Assembly: GCA_003342815.1 (NCBI GenBank)
Contig: PTEX01000013.1
Coordinates: 1,323,898 to 1,387,897 of the forward strand
DNA length: 64,000 bases
Reading direction: 5' to 3'
From: Eudromia elegans
Lineage: Eukaryota > Chordata > Aves > Tinamiformes > Tinamidae
The translations under genes and the position numbers were made by a program. Under the pieces are notes generated by a model. That model worked only from the letters and a program-made list of their open reading frames with translations. It was not told the origin of the DNA and did no database searches. Positions 46,156 through 61,400 of this stretch are shown here, piece after piece. The first letter of the stretch is position 1, and each line of letters opens with the position of its first letter.

Positions 46156-49100
46156 TGATAAATACTGGATTGCATGGAAACATTACTGTGGCACTTAAGA
46201 AGTTCTCCAATAAGGCCAGGCAAACTGAATCTAGAATAAGAAATACTGCAAAATTCACTGAGTACATTATTTATTTTCTTTTTTTTTTTTCACTCAGCTA
46301 CAGAGTGAATAAGAACAAATTACAAAATAATTCAGTTAATGTTATTTACCTAACTACTAGATAAGAAGAGAATCCTACTTCTCTTGACATCAAAATTTGA
46401 CCTTCCCTTTAACCTGAATGATTAGATAGGAAGTGCAAGTCTCTAAGCCAGATCGACCTGCGCATAGGCTATGCAAATGCTGTTGATGTCTGTAAATTAC
46501 TGTAAGATAATATTTTGCCCTGAATGTTCTTTTAGGTGTCTTTTCTCAAGCTAGTCCAGTGTCTCTTTGATACTTTGATTTCATGCTTAGAAAAATTCAT
46601 CCTGGATTTTATTATGTATTGATTTTTAAAAATAGCTTTGTATCTTGAAAGCACATGAGCCAGCTATTGCTATATGTATTATGCTATTTATTTTGATTGG
46701 TATTTACAGCTATGTAACCAGTGAAAGTTGACTACTCCACGTAGCATCTTTACAGTGACATTTAAACCCTGCTGTTGGGTCTTTGCATACAGTACCATGT
46801 AGTGGTTGAAGCACTAGATAGCCCTGTTTTTCCCTCTCAGTGCCTACTACACAATTCAACATTGTTTTGTAATAGCTTATGCTGTTGTATGACAGCAGTA
46901 ACCAGAGAATGTCAACAAATGCCAGAAGCGAGTGGTCCATTCCAAGCGCAACCTAGCCATCCCACTAAGAATGTGTCACTGCATGGAGCATGCTATTAGT
47001 GAAATGGAGCTGTAGCAAATGGGAAAGGAATACAAGTCTTGCCATCATAAGACCTGAAGAAAAAAGACAGCGACTTACATTTAGTTATTTGAAGAGTATT
47101 ACTTTGGCAAGAAAGGAAAAAATATTGCTATTCTAAGATCTTGCAAATTCCAAAATAACATCCCTCTGGAATTTCCCCAGATACTGTTCCAGCAAACAGT
47201 TTTCTCTTCTGGATCAAAACTTAGGCAATTTAGTCTTCACCACCTGAAAGTTACACAGTGCAGAATCAGCTGGTACACAGGTAAGATAATTGTTAATGCA
47301 GTGGTTGTTCCCTGAGATTTAGAGTACATAGAAATAGTGTTTGAGATGTCTTAGGAATTCCAGTTGATGTGTTTATTTACTTTGGAAAAGAGAGATGGTA
47401 ATGAGAACAATGGGCTCCAACATGCCTGAAAGCATGGATGAACTCAGTTATTCTACACAGGCATAAAAAACCCAAGCAAACGTGCCCTCAGACTTACTGT
47501 TACCATGAGCCTGGGTATTGGTAAGGTGTGCTTCATATAATGGAGTGGAGCAGAGAGAGCATAAATCAGATGCAGGCATGCATCACCTTGCCCTTTACAG
47601 ACACAGAGGCATGGAGTGAAATAGCAAAGTAGTTCCTCTGCCAGTTGCCAGAGGCTAATGGCATAAGGGGATGAAAAAGACATTAGAAGCTGTCCTCTTC
47701 TTTGAAGACAGAAAGCTCAAGCTTTTTATAAACTTGCTGCCCCCACTTCCCCTTCCCTCCCACGCTTCCTTGAACGAGGGAATCTGGCACCAGCAGAAGG
47801 AATTCCACAGTAGCACAATTAAAAAATGCCATCAGTGAAGGAAGCTTCTGACTTGCAAGAATCAATTTAATTTCTTTTCATCATTCGGATTTATTCAAAG
47901 TGCTAATACCTCAGGACTCTAATGCACTGCTCCTTCCTCCCACATACAGATGCATACAGTACTTTTAAAAATATCTCTTTGGTCATTTGGTAAAGAGTAC
48001 GTAATTACTTGCAAAAATGAAGTCCCTCCTGATAGAAACCACCTACCAGAGTACACGTATTTGGTAGTGACCCTTGTTATAGTTGGTCTCTTGCCAGAGT
48101 ATCTTTTGCTTATGATGACTCAGATCCAGCAAAGTCTACTCTGTGCTGAACTCCATCCCAGTTGTATTGTGGGCATAGCTGCTTCCACACAGACTGGAGA
48201 GATAAATCCTTCAAGCTTAATTTGAAAACATGATAGGAAGAAGGAGAGCTAAGCAAGCCAACTAAGTCTGAATTTATATAGTTTGAGTAAGTACCAAACA
48301 GAGTGGTCACTGAAGCAATCAATATTCAGCTGCAGAAGTGTATAAACTCTTATGAGAGATATAACAAAAAGGATAATAAAATGCTGCACAAAGCAGGTCA
48401 GTCTGAGCAGGGAGGTCTGTGTGCCGGAGAGGGCAGCTCAGGAACACAGAGGTATTGACAGGACCATTCTAATCCAGCTTGGACATCCTCTTGACAGATA
48501 CAGTGAAGAGTAGTTGAGACCAAGGAGAAGAGAGATAGAGACTGTTGAGGAGGTGCTTTTCTAGTTAAAACAGAATGCAAGTGTCAATAAAGTGGAATTG
48601 TTTCTCAGTTTTATTTTCTCATTGACTTTGAAAGCAAGGCAGAACAACTTTTGTCTCCATTGGAAAGAGGGTGCCCCTCCCTCACCCTATTTAGAAGTTT
48701 TTCTCAGGTTGCTCTGAGGTTGGGGATTGTTCAGTATTCTTGCTTTGCAAAATGAATCACTGCTAATGTTTTTCATCAGGTGCTTGCTGACTGTATAGAA
48801 GAATTTCAAGTTATAAATGGTCCCTGGATCACTGTCCTTGGAGATCCCAGCCTGCTGAAGGCAGCAGCTGCAGCCCAGATTCTATCTTTCTTAAAGGCAC
48901 CCGGGGAGCAGTCCTGGACAGCACCCTTGTTTCTTTGGGCATTTCAAGAATATTTTTATCACATGAACATGTGAGGCTCTGCCAACTGTGTAGGGAATCA
49001 GGTACTAATCCTTTAGAAGAATCACAGTAGAAGTTATTAGAAGACAGGAATTCTGGGATTTCAGAGTCCAAGCACCAGGCATGAAGGATCCTATTTCTCT

Positions 49101-49850
49101 ATAAGGTAGGACTGGAGTGAAGCAGTAGAGCAGCATGTAAACAGGATAGATGTAGATTACCCTGGAGACAGAGTACAGGAGAGAGGGCAGATAGTCTCCG
49201 TGACACATTAAACAAGTTTTGTTTCATCTCCATGAAGGAAATCCAGTAACTAATGAATCCCTGTTACAATTTATTTGCTCTGGATTCACCCCAAGAACAC
49301 TGTTATGTGTCGCTCTTTACAGAACAATAGCTATGAAAAGTGGAATTCCTCCTCCATACAACTTCTGAGGCTAAACTGGGGTCTAGGCACAAGAAATAAG
49401 ATTTCAGCATGTCCTAGTGTTAACTACAGCTGCAGATACTGTGGCTAGGGTATACACTGCCTCCTCCAGAGAGGGATAGCATTGTCACATCTCAGCATAC
49501 AGGGCCTGGAACCATCTCTGATGTAGCTTCATAGCTCAAGTGTGAAAGCAGAAATAACACTGCCAGCTTATGCTGAACCACATGGTGTCAGCTTATGCTA
49601 AAGCCCTGGTAGCACCAGGGCACTGAAGCATACTTATGAAATCTCAGTTGTTAGAGGAGATGCCCACTAAGTTCAGGTCTGCATCAGCCATCTTGTTCCA
49701 GGAGCATAATCAGTCCCAGTTCCTGACTCCAAATTGCCAGTAACTGTGTTTTCAGCTTCCCTGAAATATCTCAGCAGACCTCAGGTGCCTGGAGTATAGG
49801 AAACTTCTTATAGTTTCAGAGGCACTCCTTAGACTTTGTGGTGGTGGTTT

Positions 49851-49920
49851 NNNNNNNNNNNNNNNNNNNNNNNNNNNNNNNNNNNNNNNNNNNNNNNNNN
49901 NNNNNNNNNNNNNNNNNNNN
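49851..49920. other. Assembly gap (70 N)
   Basis: Seventy unsequenced bases within intron 1, immediately after a GTGGTGGTTT string, so a simple repeat may have caused it. Confidence 0.98.
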
Positions 49921-52900
49921 AGAGGAAAAGACATAAGAGCTTAGGCACACTGTCGAGAAGCCCAAAGCTGTATTAAGTAGTGAATTCACAATAGTGAATT
50001 TGTAATTCAGATGCTTTAGCAAAGTAGGACTCCTCACAAGGTACAAGCTGGCTGCAATAAGGCACTACACAACAATCCACAGAATAGAAAGACATGAGCA
50101 ACTCATTTAATTCAAGGGTAGCTCTACAGTTGGCTGCAAATGCAGGCTGTAGTTTCCCATGATCATTACTGACTGACACACCATTTTTTTTGGCCAGGAA
50201 TATGAATGCAGACTGACATTTGTACCCCAGTACAGACATAGGGCATGGATGAGTCAGTGTAGGCAGACCACCAGCTTCAGAAATGATACCACCTTGGTTA
50301 TTGTAGTGATTTTTTTCCCCAAAGCAGCTTCACTGGACATGGCATGTAACAGTCCAGTTCCCGGGATTGAGAGCAACCTAAATTGTCTGTAATCATCTTG
50401 ATATATTTGCAGAGGATATTGACTTGATAGTACATTGTGTGTTGCTATGGTTTTAAATCTCAGGAATTATTGAGCAGTTAAGTGGAGAAAAAGAACAGTT
50501 TCCATAGCTATTCCAAATCTTAGACAACTCATTAATCCCACCTGCATTCCTGCTTCCCCATGAAGGCCTGGAGTACATGAAGCCTTTGAAGTCTTCTCAT
50601 AATGCAAAATCAGGTATCCATGTGTTCAAATGTAGAACTGCAGCTTTCAAATTCCATCTTCTCCCACCTGAAAGGGAGCTTTTAGGCACAGTTCATTAGT
50701 GCCAAAGGGACAAATGCCTTTCCAGGGCAGCTATATGTGCAAATTCTGCTGCTGTCCATGTCAGCATGATGCTGACAACAAACAAGACTTGAACTCTGTC
50801 AAAAACCTGGTGTAAACATATGGCTGTGCATGGTAGGCAAAGGGATGAGCAGCTTTCCCGTGACAAAATGCTCACTCTTCCCTTCTAGCTGTCACCTGAA
50901 GGAGCCTTCTGCAAGTCAAGTCAAATCAAACTAAGGTCTTTCTTGTTGTACTAAACTACATTCCTCTTGGTATTTTGCTTTGGGTGAAGCCTCATTAGAG
51001 AGTTCTGAGCAGCTAAATACTAAGCAGCAGGACTTATCCAAGTGAACAATCTTGATAATCTTTGGTCAGTGATATGCAGAATAAAACCGGAATTTAAATA
51101 TAGTGCATCAGTCCAGTGGGGTAGTAATAAGCTTTTAAGTATTGCACTCCTGGTGCAATTCACTATTATGCTGCCTTTGCTTTGGCAGCAAAGACAAGGC
51201 TACCTTTAAGGACTCAGAATTACAGCAACAGAAGCAGAAAATCAGGCCATGCATCTCTATACAGGGGCAAGTCTACAGAAGGCAGTGGTGCTAAGGCGCA
51301 TAAAGAGCTCAGTGGTGAGCCATTTCTAGATATGCAGTTAATTTGCATGTTTATGGGACTCTGCAGTACTGAACGGTACTCCTTTGTACAGCTTTGTGCC
51401 ATTTGCCAGTTCTGAAGTACAGTTTGATTTCACCCTCTAGAAAGTTCTGCAGTTTTCTTCCTGTGTTAAAGGGTTAAACATGAGCTGCTTGACTGAGTCG
51501 CCAGTAAAACGTCTAAACCTGAATAAAAGCAGACCTAATTCAAACAAAAATCTTGAGTTGAGGCCTGACACTTACTCAAAATGTGGAAACATTTAATTCT
51601 TATTGAGGATACCTACATTCCATTTATATCTCTCAGTCCCAGTAATTACAAAAAGGTGGCCAATTGCACTAACAACACGAACCTTAGCTTTTTTACAGTA
51701 TTCATACATATTAGTCCAAAATGGGAGAAGAAAAAAAAGTGTTCTGCTAGCAGAGTATTCAGGCAGAGTGCTAGATCTCTTTAGGAGGACTACATACTCT
51801 TTGGTATTAGGAAGACAAACTATAATTAATATATGAAGAACTGGAGGGGATTTGGAAAATGTTCATCAGTGTAATTAAAAGTGAGCTTTTGCCAGATATT
51901 TTCATTCTATGTAGTTATAAATCTATTATTTGAACAGAGAAGAAAGGGCCTTTATATAGTTCAAAACAGCAGTTATGAAAAGATGTTTCAAAGCTACAGA
52001 AGGGCGTTATCCGTATGCACTTGCAGACATGTAATTATTCCTATACATGTATAACCTTTTAAAGAAAAGACGATATTGAAGATAGCTAAAGTTGAGAGAA
52101 GGAAGTATTTGTATGCGAGATCAGGTGCTGTCTTGGAATAGTAGTGTTTTATTCATATAACATCTTTTCATTAAGAAATTAATCAATACAACTTCAGTTA
52201 ATGGTAATTATTTCATTGAAGAAATTTGGGAAGTTACACACAAAAATATCCACTTCACTTTTACATAATAGCTTCCTATTTGAGATATTTGAAACATACA
52301 ATTCCTTAAACCCCTCCTCACAGCCAGTGAGTGTTTGATGTATCACTATCACTGCTTTACCTTCAACATCTTAATACCAAAAAGACAACAGTCCAGCGAG
52401 CAGACAGCCAGGGTCTTTGTGGCTGGTCTTCTTCTGGAAAAGAGAAATCCAATTTAAATGGAGAGAATGGACTCCCTATTGACATGTGATTCAAGAACAT
52501 CTGCAGGGAGGCAACCTTCCAAGTCCTCTAGAAATTGCTTGCATGGTCACTCTGGTTCACATTCCCCCACTTCCATTCCTTTGCCTCCTTTATGACTTCT
52601 ACATTCTGTCTTTCTGCTCCACAGAGCACTTGGGCTCTAATTTGTACTTAGAACATGCCTTCCTGCTACAAAGAATCCAAGTCATCTAGCAGCTGGTGAC
52701 AAACTCTTTTTCCAGCCAGCAAGCTTCTTTCTGGGAACTGCAATCATTTCCCTTATCTCAGTTCCTGCTATGCCTTAAGAAAGAGACTAATGGCAAGAAG
52801 AAAAGCTTCAGAGTGAATCACTGCTACTGGGCAAATGTGAGAGCATGAGAAGCACTCCCCAATAAACCTAAGGGGTATTTCCTTAACTAGAAACTTTACA

Positions 52901-54772
52901 AGAGACACCCACATATAGCTACCTCACAGACACAAGCTCTCCACAGGAGAGCTTACAGCAATACAAGCCTCTCTCAGGGCATGCTCATGTCCCAAACCTG
53001 ATAATTAAGTTCAAAGTTGAATACCTTCTCCAAATCTGTCCAAGCTTATCTTTAAGATATGTATATGCAAGACATTACATTTACTGCCTTAAGAATCAGG
53101 CTTTTTTTTGGTACAATAGATATTTCATCTTAAGCTTCTGCCTGTAGATAATGTCATCTAGACTTAATTCCAGTTATGATGAAGTTAGTCCACAGATAAC
53201 TGAGGGTCCGTGGCTCATCCTTATCTCATCTAAGTATGTTATTTCATCCAAATGTATCTGAAACATCAAGAGTTAAAAAACTGCACAAAGAATAATTCAC
53301 TACATAGCATGAGAAAGGATGGAATTAAGACCAAAAGCGGCCACAGACTTCGAACCTACTTACATTTTGTGAGTTCCAGATAGAGACATTTAGTTCAGAT
53401 GCTATAGGAGGAAGCTGTCTAGCTAACTGGACCCAGAAGCTAAACTACACTCTCTCTCTTTGATTCCAGGAGTCTGTATGAATACCAGCTGTTCCTTCCA
53501 TTCTTTTTTTAGTTCTCTTACCTGTTTCTAGCATGTAGGAGAAGTTCTGGCAGTCAGCCCAGCCACTCCTCATAGGCTTAACAAATGGATTAGACTTCCT
53601 TCAAGTGTTTCTGGATAACAAAATGGACTTGTCAGCAGCAATTTTCACTGAATAAAGCAAGTCTGCAAGTGACATCTCCCTCACTCTTGCTACTGAAGTC
53701 TGGCACCCAGGTGCTTGGGGAGGGAAATTTCTCTCAGGTACACAGTCACCCACAAGCAAAAGAGAGTCCACATACTCACCTGCCAGACATTTTCACCCTT
53801 GTCTCCAATAACATCTTCAATGTATGAATAAGGATTTACAAGATGAATGTGTGCCACAGATATGGGTGAAAGTGAGCTGAGAAAGCAACTGTTTGGGAAG
53901 ATATTGCATTAATATCTCTGTCCCCAGAAGCAGATGGTGATAAGTGAATGACATATTTGATATATTTGTTATAGCCACCCAATTGGTTAACTAAAAAAAA
54001 AAAAAAAAAACAGATCACAGCAGCATTGGCTCAGAATTTCTTCCTCCAACACAGGAAATTCCATTTCCTCAACACAGAAGCCTTATGCTTATCCCTCCAA
54101 GCTGTTTTGTTCTGAAGAACCCACAATAGCTGAAAGACACTCTTTTGCGTCAGCAGGTCATATTGAATTTTCACTTTCCAAATAATAGTGTATGCATATG
54201 GTATTGTATACTACTGAGGTGAATTTGTCTTAGGATATTTTAGAGAGCCTGTAGAATTAATACATTCCAGTGAGAAGCCAGAAATGCTCTGTCAGTGGGC
54301 ATCCCCTCTTCGTCCCTTCCTCTAGTCCCAGAAAGGCAGATTTACAGTAAAGATTGAGAAGGATAACAAAACATAATATATTAACTTAAACTAAAACTGT
54401 ACCAAGAAACAATATGATGATTAAGTAGGTAATGAATATGTTTTAAGGAATAAGTTCTGATCTTTTGATCTTGGAATTGCCAAAGAAACATTAAGAAGTA
54501 ATTCTCTCCAAGAATCACATGGCATTCAAAGCAGTTCCAGACCACAAAATATATTTGTTTTTTCATTTGTCAGGCAAGCAGAAGGCTAAGAGTTCCTGGT
54601 GACTTCCACCCTCCACTGCCCCCTTGGCTTGACTTTGAATGGGGTAGAGGAGGGGAGAAGGAAGAGTAGCTTTGAAAATGCTTAAGAATGGCTCATAGCA
54701 CTGTAACTCCTCAAGTGGACTGAAAGAAGAGCTATCATGTTCCGTGGCAAGGTTGGGCATGTATGTGTATGT

Positions 54773-54794
54773 CATCCATCCATCTATCCATCCA
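54773..54794. repeat. (CATC)n microsatellite
   Basis: About five CATC units with one TATC variant in intron 1. Confidence 0.85.
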
Positions 54795-57700
54795 GCTGAA
54801 GCACTCAGGGAGTTTCATAAGCCATTTCTGTAGGCTGTGTTGTCATGCTGGCTTCTAGACATTACTGCAACCTACCCTTATCTTTCCATACAATTTGTCA
54901 GATATCTAAGCCTGTGGAGGCTTGCAGAGCTACACAATCCCTGATTGAAACACACAAATTGAGAACATCCTATATTGAGATGATGTAGCTGGCACTCAGT
55001 ATTTAGATACGTTATGAGCATCTACCTTTGGATACACAGATCTGGATGCCAATGACAAATAGGATGAAAATACATGGAGTGTTTCTGCATAAACAGTGTT
55101 GGAATCTGCAAGCCTTTTACAAACAAATATAGCACTGACCTTCCAGATAGCTGAAGGAGTAGGGATGGTCAATGCCGCTTGGGAGTCTGCCTCTGCTGAG
55201 AGTGGAGGCAGTAATGAGCTCCTTAAGCAAAGGAAATCATCAGCCAGAAAGAAAAAGTAGATATTATTGCAGTATTAGATGAGGCAGAGGCTAAGAACTT
55301 GCAGAGGTAAATACAACCAGAGCAGCCTAAAAACATCAGTAGAAGGTTGGTGGGTCCACATACAAATGCAAATTCCACATCATTCTGATATCCTTTACTC
55401 AGTTCTTCCCCTTGCTTCATTCTTTGCAGTTTCTTCCTAAGCCATCTCCTATGCAAATCTGTCTTCAGATTGCTGCAGTCTTGTTCTGCTCTTTGGGGAT
55501 TAATATTGGAAGATTTTTGGACCAACTCCAAGGACTTTTGGCAATTTAGAGAATAGTAAATCAGTCCATTCCCAAGATGTGTCCCTCGGACTATCAGGTT
55601 GGGACTGCTGTTGTTATTATGAATGTAAAATAAAGCAATGATTCTAGCTATCTTTTGTTGCACTACTGCAGTAAATAGACAGCCACTGCCCATATAACTT
55701 TTTTGACAACAGGAGATTAAATCAAGCATTTTTCAGAGGTAAGAGTTAAGACAAAATCTCCAAGATCCCTAATACCTTGGCTATTAAACCCATTGCCCTC
55801 TATAACAGGTTTTGTTGGATGGTCAGGTTCAGTCTGGTCTTCCGGGGATGGCCAGCATTAGATGCTCAAGAGGAAGAAGAGTAAGAAGAGTAACAATAAA
55901 GAGCCATCCATACAAGCTTTCTTCTAATGCTGATGAGTTTGACAGCAGTGACTTTGGGAAGTCACCTCATCTGCATTAACAATACTAGTAGAATATTCTT
56001 ACCATTCTTTTAAGCATCCAGATCCTCTCTAAGTCTTTCCAAATTTTTGCCATCAACAGTGTTATATAAAAATTAGGAGGTCATCAAATTACAGAGTTGA
56101 AGTCTGGAAGTTAACCAGAAGGTATTTTTAATCATATATTATTCCTCCATAAAAATAAACTCTAGCTATACTCAACTCCTCCCAAAACATCAGTCTGAGG
56201 GCTTGTGATTGAGACCAATAATAAAGAAATCTAGGAAGCTTAAGTCAGGGAACACCTGACTTTTCAGAGAAAAGGGTGAAGGGTGATAGGGCAAAACAGC
56301 TAGTTATTTCAAAGTACTCTTCTTTTTAAAGCACTGCCTCCGTCAAATCTCACCTATGCTGTTCCAGACAGACTGCAGGCAGAAATAGATCTAACACAGG
56401 AGGGAGATGCTAAAATGAGTAAGGTTTATAGCTAATCTTAGCTAGGTTATATTGCAGTTCCAGTGGTAGTGATAGCATTGAGCTGTACATTTTGGAGGAA
56501 GTAAGAAGAGTCTTACGATTGTGTGACCATGTTTCATAAACTTTGTACTACTAAATAGATCCTGTCTGCAGTTCTCCAGCTGTCATCTTAGGAAAGATAG
56601 CAGCCAGTAAAAGCTAATCTGAGATGAATTCAGTTCTCTTTCAACTCTTTCTGCCTTTAATCTCCCACTTCTAGACTGCACTTTTTTGTGGCTCCATTTG
56701 TTCTCATGTCAGTCATCTAAAAAAATATAAAACTAGCAAAGGGCTCCAAGACATAATGACTTTTGGTCAAAACCTCTATCGTTTCTCCAAAAGGTGAAGT
56801 TTTAAAGAGAAACCAGAAAGGTTATAAGAGTTGACCTACGTATTTACTGATAGAAAATTGACTGAGGAAGGAGCGATGGTCCACCAACACCATCAGATTT
56901 CTGAAAATTGATGTGCATTTGGACAAAGGGAAAGCTACTGAGAAGCAAACTGGTAGGGCCCAGATAACAGGTCACAGAGTTTAGTCTAGTATTCCTAATC
57001 GGAGAACCCTGTGATCTTCCCTCCCCTCCTTGCAGTGAGGGCCACTACAGCTATGCTACGTAAGTAGGAATCACAGGGTAAGGCAGGGTGATGCAGCATG
57101 TTAGAGAGGAGCATGATCTCTAAACTCACAGTGAGACTAATTTTCATTCTATCTTGATTTCTTGTAGCCTAAAATCATTCAGGCAGAAACGCACCTAGCT
57201 GTTCTTTGTCAATGGGAGCAGGCCACTTTGGGTATTTACTTAATTAAAACTGACTACTGGAGAACAAAGAGCACGACAGCTTTGCATATGCTGACTGAGT
57301 TGGGCATTTGTTTTGTTTTGGAGTGGGGGAAAGGAAAAGAAGAGGCTAGACGTAAGCTGTTTTCCTCAATCCAGCTTTCATCAGACAGGCATCTCTGTTT
57401 TAGGATAGCTATGGTCAGCACAGGATTTATGGAATCTGATGCCCCGGAGGGGCAACAAGAAAGTATGAACACAAAACTCCAGATGCTTATCTTAATAAGA
57501 GATTCAGCATTAAAGTAATATTAGGAAAATTTGTACTCTGTAGACCTGGTGATGTGTAATCTAGATTGCTAAAATGACTTTTGGAACTCAACTCAGCTTT
57601 CTACAACACCAGTTTTAAGAGAAAAGACGCTCAGCCCTTTGGCATCCATTGCTGTAAAGGCCAAGGCAATAATGGCAGAGTTCCCTTTGCAGCCCAGTGT

Positions 57701-58380
57701 AATTTTCTACGAAGCCAGAAATGTCTAAGAAACTTTGAGCTAACTCCTAAGCCAATTAGATATGTGTTAGTCACAAAGATCAATACAAGCCTCTCTATTT
57801 CAAGTTCCTCACAGAACTGGTGTGCCTGGGTGGTTCATACACCAATACCCCCACTGAGCTGCAGGCAGCTGCCTGGAGGGTACCTCTTGTCAGGAGCAAT
57901 GTTGAAGACAGCTGAATAAAAGCTGAATAAAAGTCAGTCATTTTTGCTCATGGGAGAAGAGGCTAGCATTTCAGCTGACAACAGAGTTTGCTGCTGGGCC
58001 AGACACAGCTTTTCCTGTGTTTGAGATAGGTCTGTATTGTCAAATTCTTGCCTCTGGAGCATCCATCCCAGCTGGGCAGAGCAAGCACTGACAGGTGCAG
58101 GCTGTTCATGGTCCTGCTTTTGCATCTATGCTCACCCTTGTCCTCTGCTGCTACACAACTGTTACGCTCTTGGCAGCACTTACCTCAAAAAACCCTTCAC
58201 CAGCTCCCTCCTTGCCTGTAAGTGTCTTCTTCTTCTGTACCACCACCTACCTCTTCTTCACTTTTGCAGAACACAATCTCTTCTGGCTTGCTTCTCTCCT
58301 CCAGGCTTCAATCAGGGCACAGTCCAGCAGATAAACATTTGTTCATTTTTAAGGTGACTAATTTGAAACAGAATAGTTCC

Positions 58381-58422
58381 TAGCATCCTGACAAACGGAA
58401 ATAGCATCCTGACAAACGGAAG
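58381..58422. repeat. 21-bp tandem duplication
   Basis: TAGCATCCTGACAAACGGAA plus A is repeated head to tail twice; the copies are identical except possibly the final base. Intronic microduplication. Confidence 0.9.
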
Positions 58423-61400
58423 AACTCCTCTCTCTTCTCTGTTGCCTGCCTGCCCTGCCCACAACAGCGCTTCTTCAGCTGTTCTCTCTGAAACAGTTTG
58501 CAAGAATGGGGAGGGCAAGCTAGAGGCAATAGAGGAAAAGACAGAAAAGCAAAAAGATGAGCCATTGGCCTATCCTTATCCATTACCCCCACCTGAATTA
58601 TTAAGAAAAACCACACAACAGATCTGCACCTAAAGTGATGGATCTGAAATCATCAGATTGAAAACATCCTTCCTTCCTCCCTGTTTTTCAAAATCAAAAC
58701 AAGTCTTGTCCTTTCTGATGTTTAACTCCTCAGAAGATGCACATTCAAACTTAATGCAGCCTTTCTGACTTATGAAAGTTATGTTTTTTGTGTAAAAACA
58801 AAATAAAAAGAAAGCACAGAGAGGAAAGAAACATTAAAAGTTTTACACTGACTTCAGCACAGACACTAAGTATCCTAAGATTCTCTCCAGAGCTGTACGG
58901 GATGACAGGCCCCCAGGAAAATGCAATCCAGGTAGCTGTCAGCCATTACCACCCTGCCAGGCTCAGCTACAAAAAAATCTTACCTAAAGGGTTCCATATA
59001 GTTAAAAGGACAACTGCTTTCCTGGACTGCTTACTGTAGGCTCAAAAGTGATAGCAGAGCCCTAGGACAACTGCGTTCTTTTCCAGATAAGAGCTGCTTT
59101 ATCCAACTGCCTCTTCATAGTGGTTTCCTCTGGTTAACTCTTACTCTCATAGCGCTTTATGGGCTATGCATGTCATGCTGCAAAAACCAGGGCCTTACCT
59201 TCCTGTAGGACTGCACCTCTAAGGTGGAATCCACTACCTGTGGTGTGTGTTTAGGTGGGACAAAAGATGCAAGCAAACTGATGCAGAACTCCAAATGCTT
59301 TTGTCATTGGAGGAACTCAGAGATAGCATAGGATATTCCCCAGCCTCAGGAAGAGATTTTTGTAAAGTTTTAGAATATTTATATACACCATATATTCTTC
59401 CTCCATCAAGTAGTGCTTCCTTCTCACCATCTCCTTGGTGACTTCTCTCTGGGAATCAAGGTCCTGAATTCAAGGATTCTAAAAACCTTGGGCACAAATT
59501 TCTGCCTGTAGACAGGATCAGCTTTTGCTGTTAGTATGTAAGGTGCACAACTGCTTGAGAGACCGTGGCCTCTCAGATGTTGAAGAGGTCTCTGGTTTGG
59601 CCTCAGAACACCTGAGGTTAATGTTAAACACCCAGAAATCATGACAGAGTCAACAGCTGACTGTGCAGCTGCAATGCTTAAAGCATACTGTTTCCCTGAA
59701 GAGTATTTGCAGGATTTTTTTTTTTCTTAAAGCAGTTGCAGGAGAACAAACCTGAAATCATGTAGTTTCACAGTCTTCCTATTCCTGTTTCCCTTTAGTT
59801 TTCTCTGTGTTTCTTTCCTGGTAATTAGCTAACAAAGTGAGAACTTTTTCATACATATGCAGGCTTCCCTTTCTTATTCTTTTATCTATTCTTGTTCTTC
59901 CTCTCTTTTTGCTATGTTACCCTTTTCCTCTATTATTTTCAAGAATGTAATCAGCAATCTTATCTGAATGGTGCATCTAATATTAGAATAAGAGTAAAGA
60001 ACAGTGGACTTCATGTAGGGAATTGTTGAGATTAGAACTAGCTGAAATTTGAGGGTTCCATTTTTTTTGAAGATTCCAATATTTCAAAATATCTTATTCT
60101 TATCTTCTCATCTGGAAGCAGGTCCTTTCTTTCTTTTTCTTTCTGTCTTTTTTTTTTTTTTTCCGCCAGCAGTTCCTGTGGACCTAGATTTCTGAAAGGC
60201 TTTCAGTAGGAAATGCCAACATGTAATTCCTGTGCAACCAAATGTGCTCCTCAGAAAGAATACTGGCTGTTGCTGAAGCAGCTGAGAGTCTTCTGCATTT
60301 CCACAGTGCAGCTGGCAATTTCTGCTACTCCAGGGCAGCCCTGCAGAGCTGCCTGCCTTGGCCTGGGTGCTCCACATCTCTTGAGCTAGCCAGCTCCCAG
60401 GGCTGCTTCTTTAAGAAGTGAGCAGAAGAAAATCTTGTGAGGATGGAGAGACTGAAAACTGTATGGTCCCTTCCCAAGGTGCTTTTTATATGTCATGACT
60501 ACTGTAGGGATTGGAGTCTAAAAGCCTGATCCTCCAGCAGCTTCTAAGCAAAGATTCGTTTTGTTAATACATTGGAAACACAGGAAGCAGTTAATGATGA
60601 GTAGTTTGTTTTACTAAGCTAACTGGGAAGGCTGAAAGAACAGCCTTGTGGCTGTTCCCAGAGTCATTGTTTTCTGTAATTTGTGTATCTTGGTGGCCGT
60701 GTCTGACAGAGTTTGAGAAAGAAAAAGGGGATAAGCTTCCCATTTCAGTGACAGCAAGTGTGGCAGGACCTTTGGAAGAATCTGAGATGTCATGCTAAGC
60801 CAGGAGACAGATTTACTGCTATCACTTGCTTAGAAGATACAAAATATTTTGAAATGACCCCATTCGAGCCCTGAGTCTCAGCAGCAGCACTGAGAACAGA
60901 ACTCTCAATGCTCTTACACTGATTTGGAGACAGGACGATTTGTGCCATCTGGGGATCCAACTTACTTTATTTCCCTTAGAAAGTTAAATCTTGGCTTTCT
61001 TCCTTTGGATGAATTCTTTCACATTTCCCATCTAATGAACACCTTTTTAGTCAGTTATTTTCCTCAAGTTTGTTACTTATATTTTTGTTGTTCTTTGCTG
61101 TGATCTGTTCCTTTATTCTTTATTCTGCTTTCCTTTCCACTTCACTTGTCCTTTTAGTTTTTCACAGCTATTTCTGATGATACCTGGTGCTGATATGCAG
61201 AGGCTGCTTCTGCTCTTTTTTTTTTTTTTGGCAAAGAGAGAAAGTAAATCAGTTAGTTCAGACATTGTCAAGACAAAAAAAATCAGCTTTTTTGCATTAA
61301 GGTGTACAGGGAATCATATGCAAGCAGATGTTTCTGTCACAAACTACATGAAAGCTAGAGACATGCAAAATTATTTTGTTTTCATTTCTTTTTTAATATG

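Noticed and set aside
55223-55729. 168-codon minus-strand frame inside intron 1
   Set aside because: No recognised family. One frame of this size is expected by chance in 64 kb read six ways.
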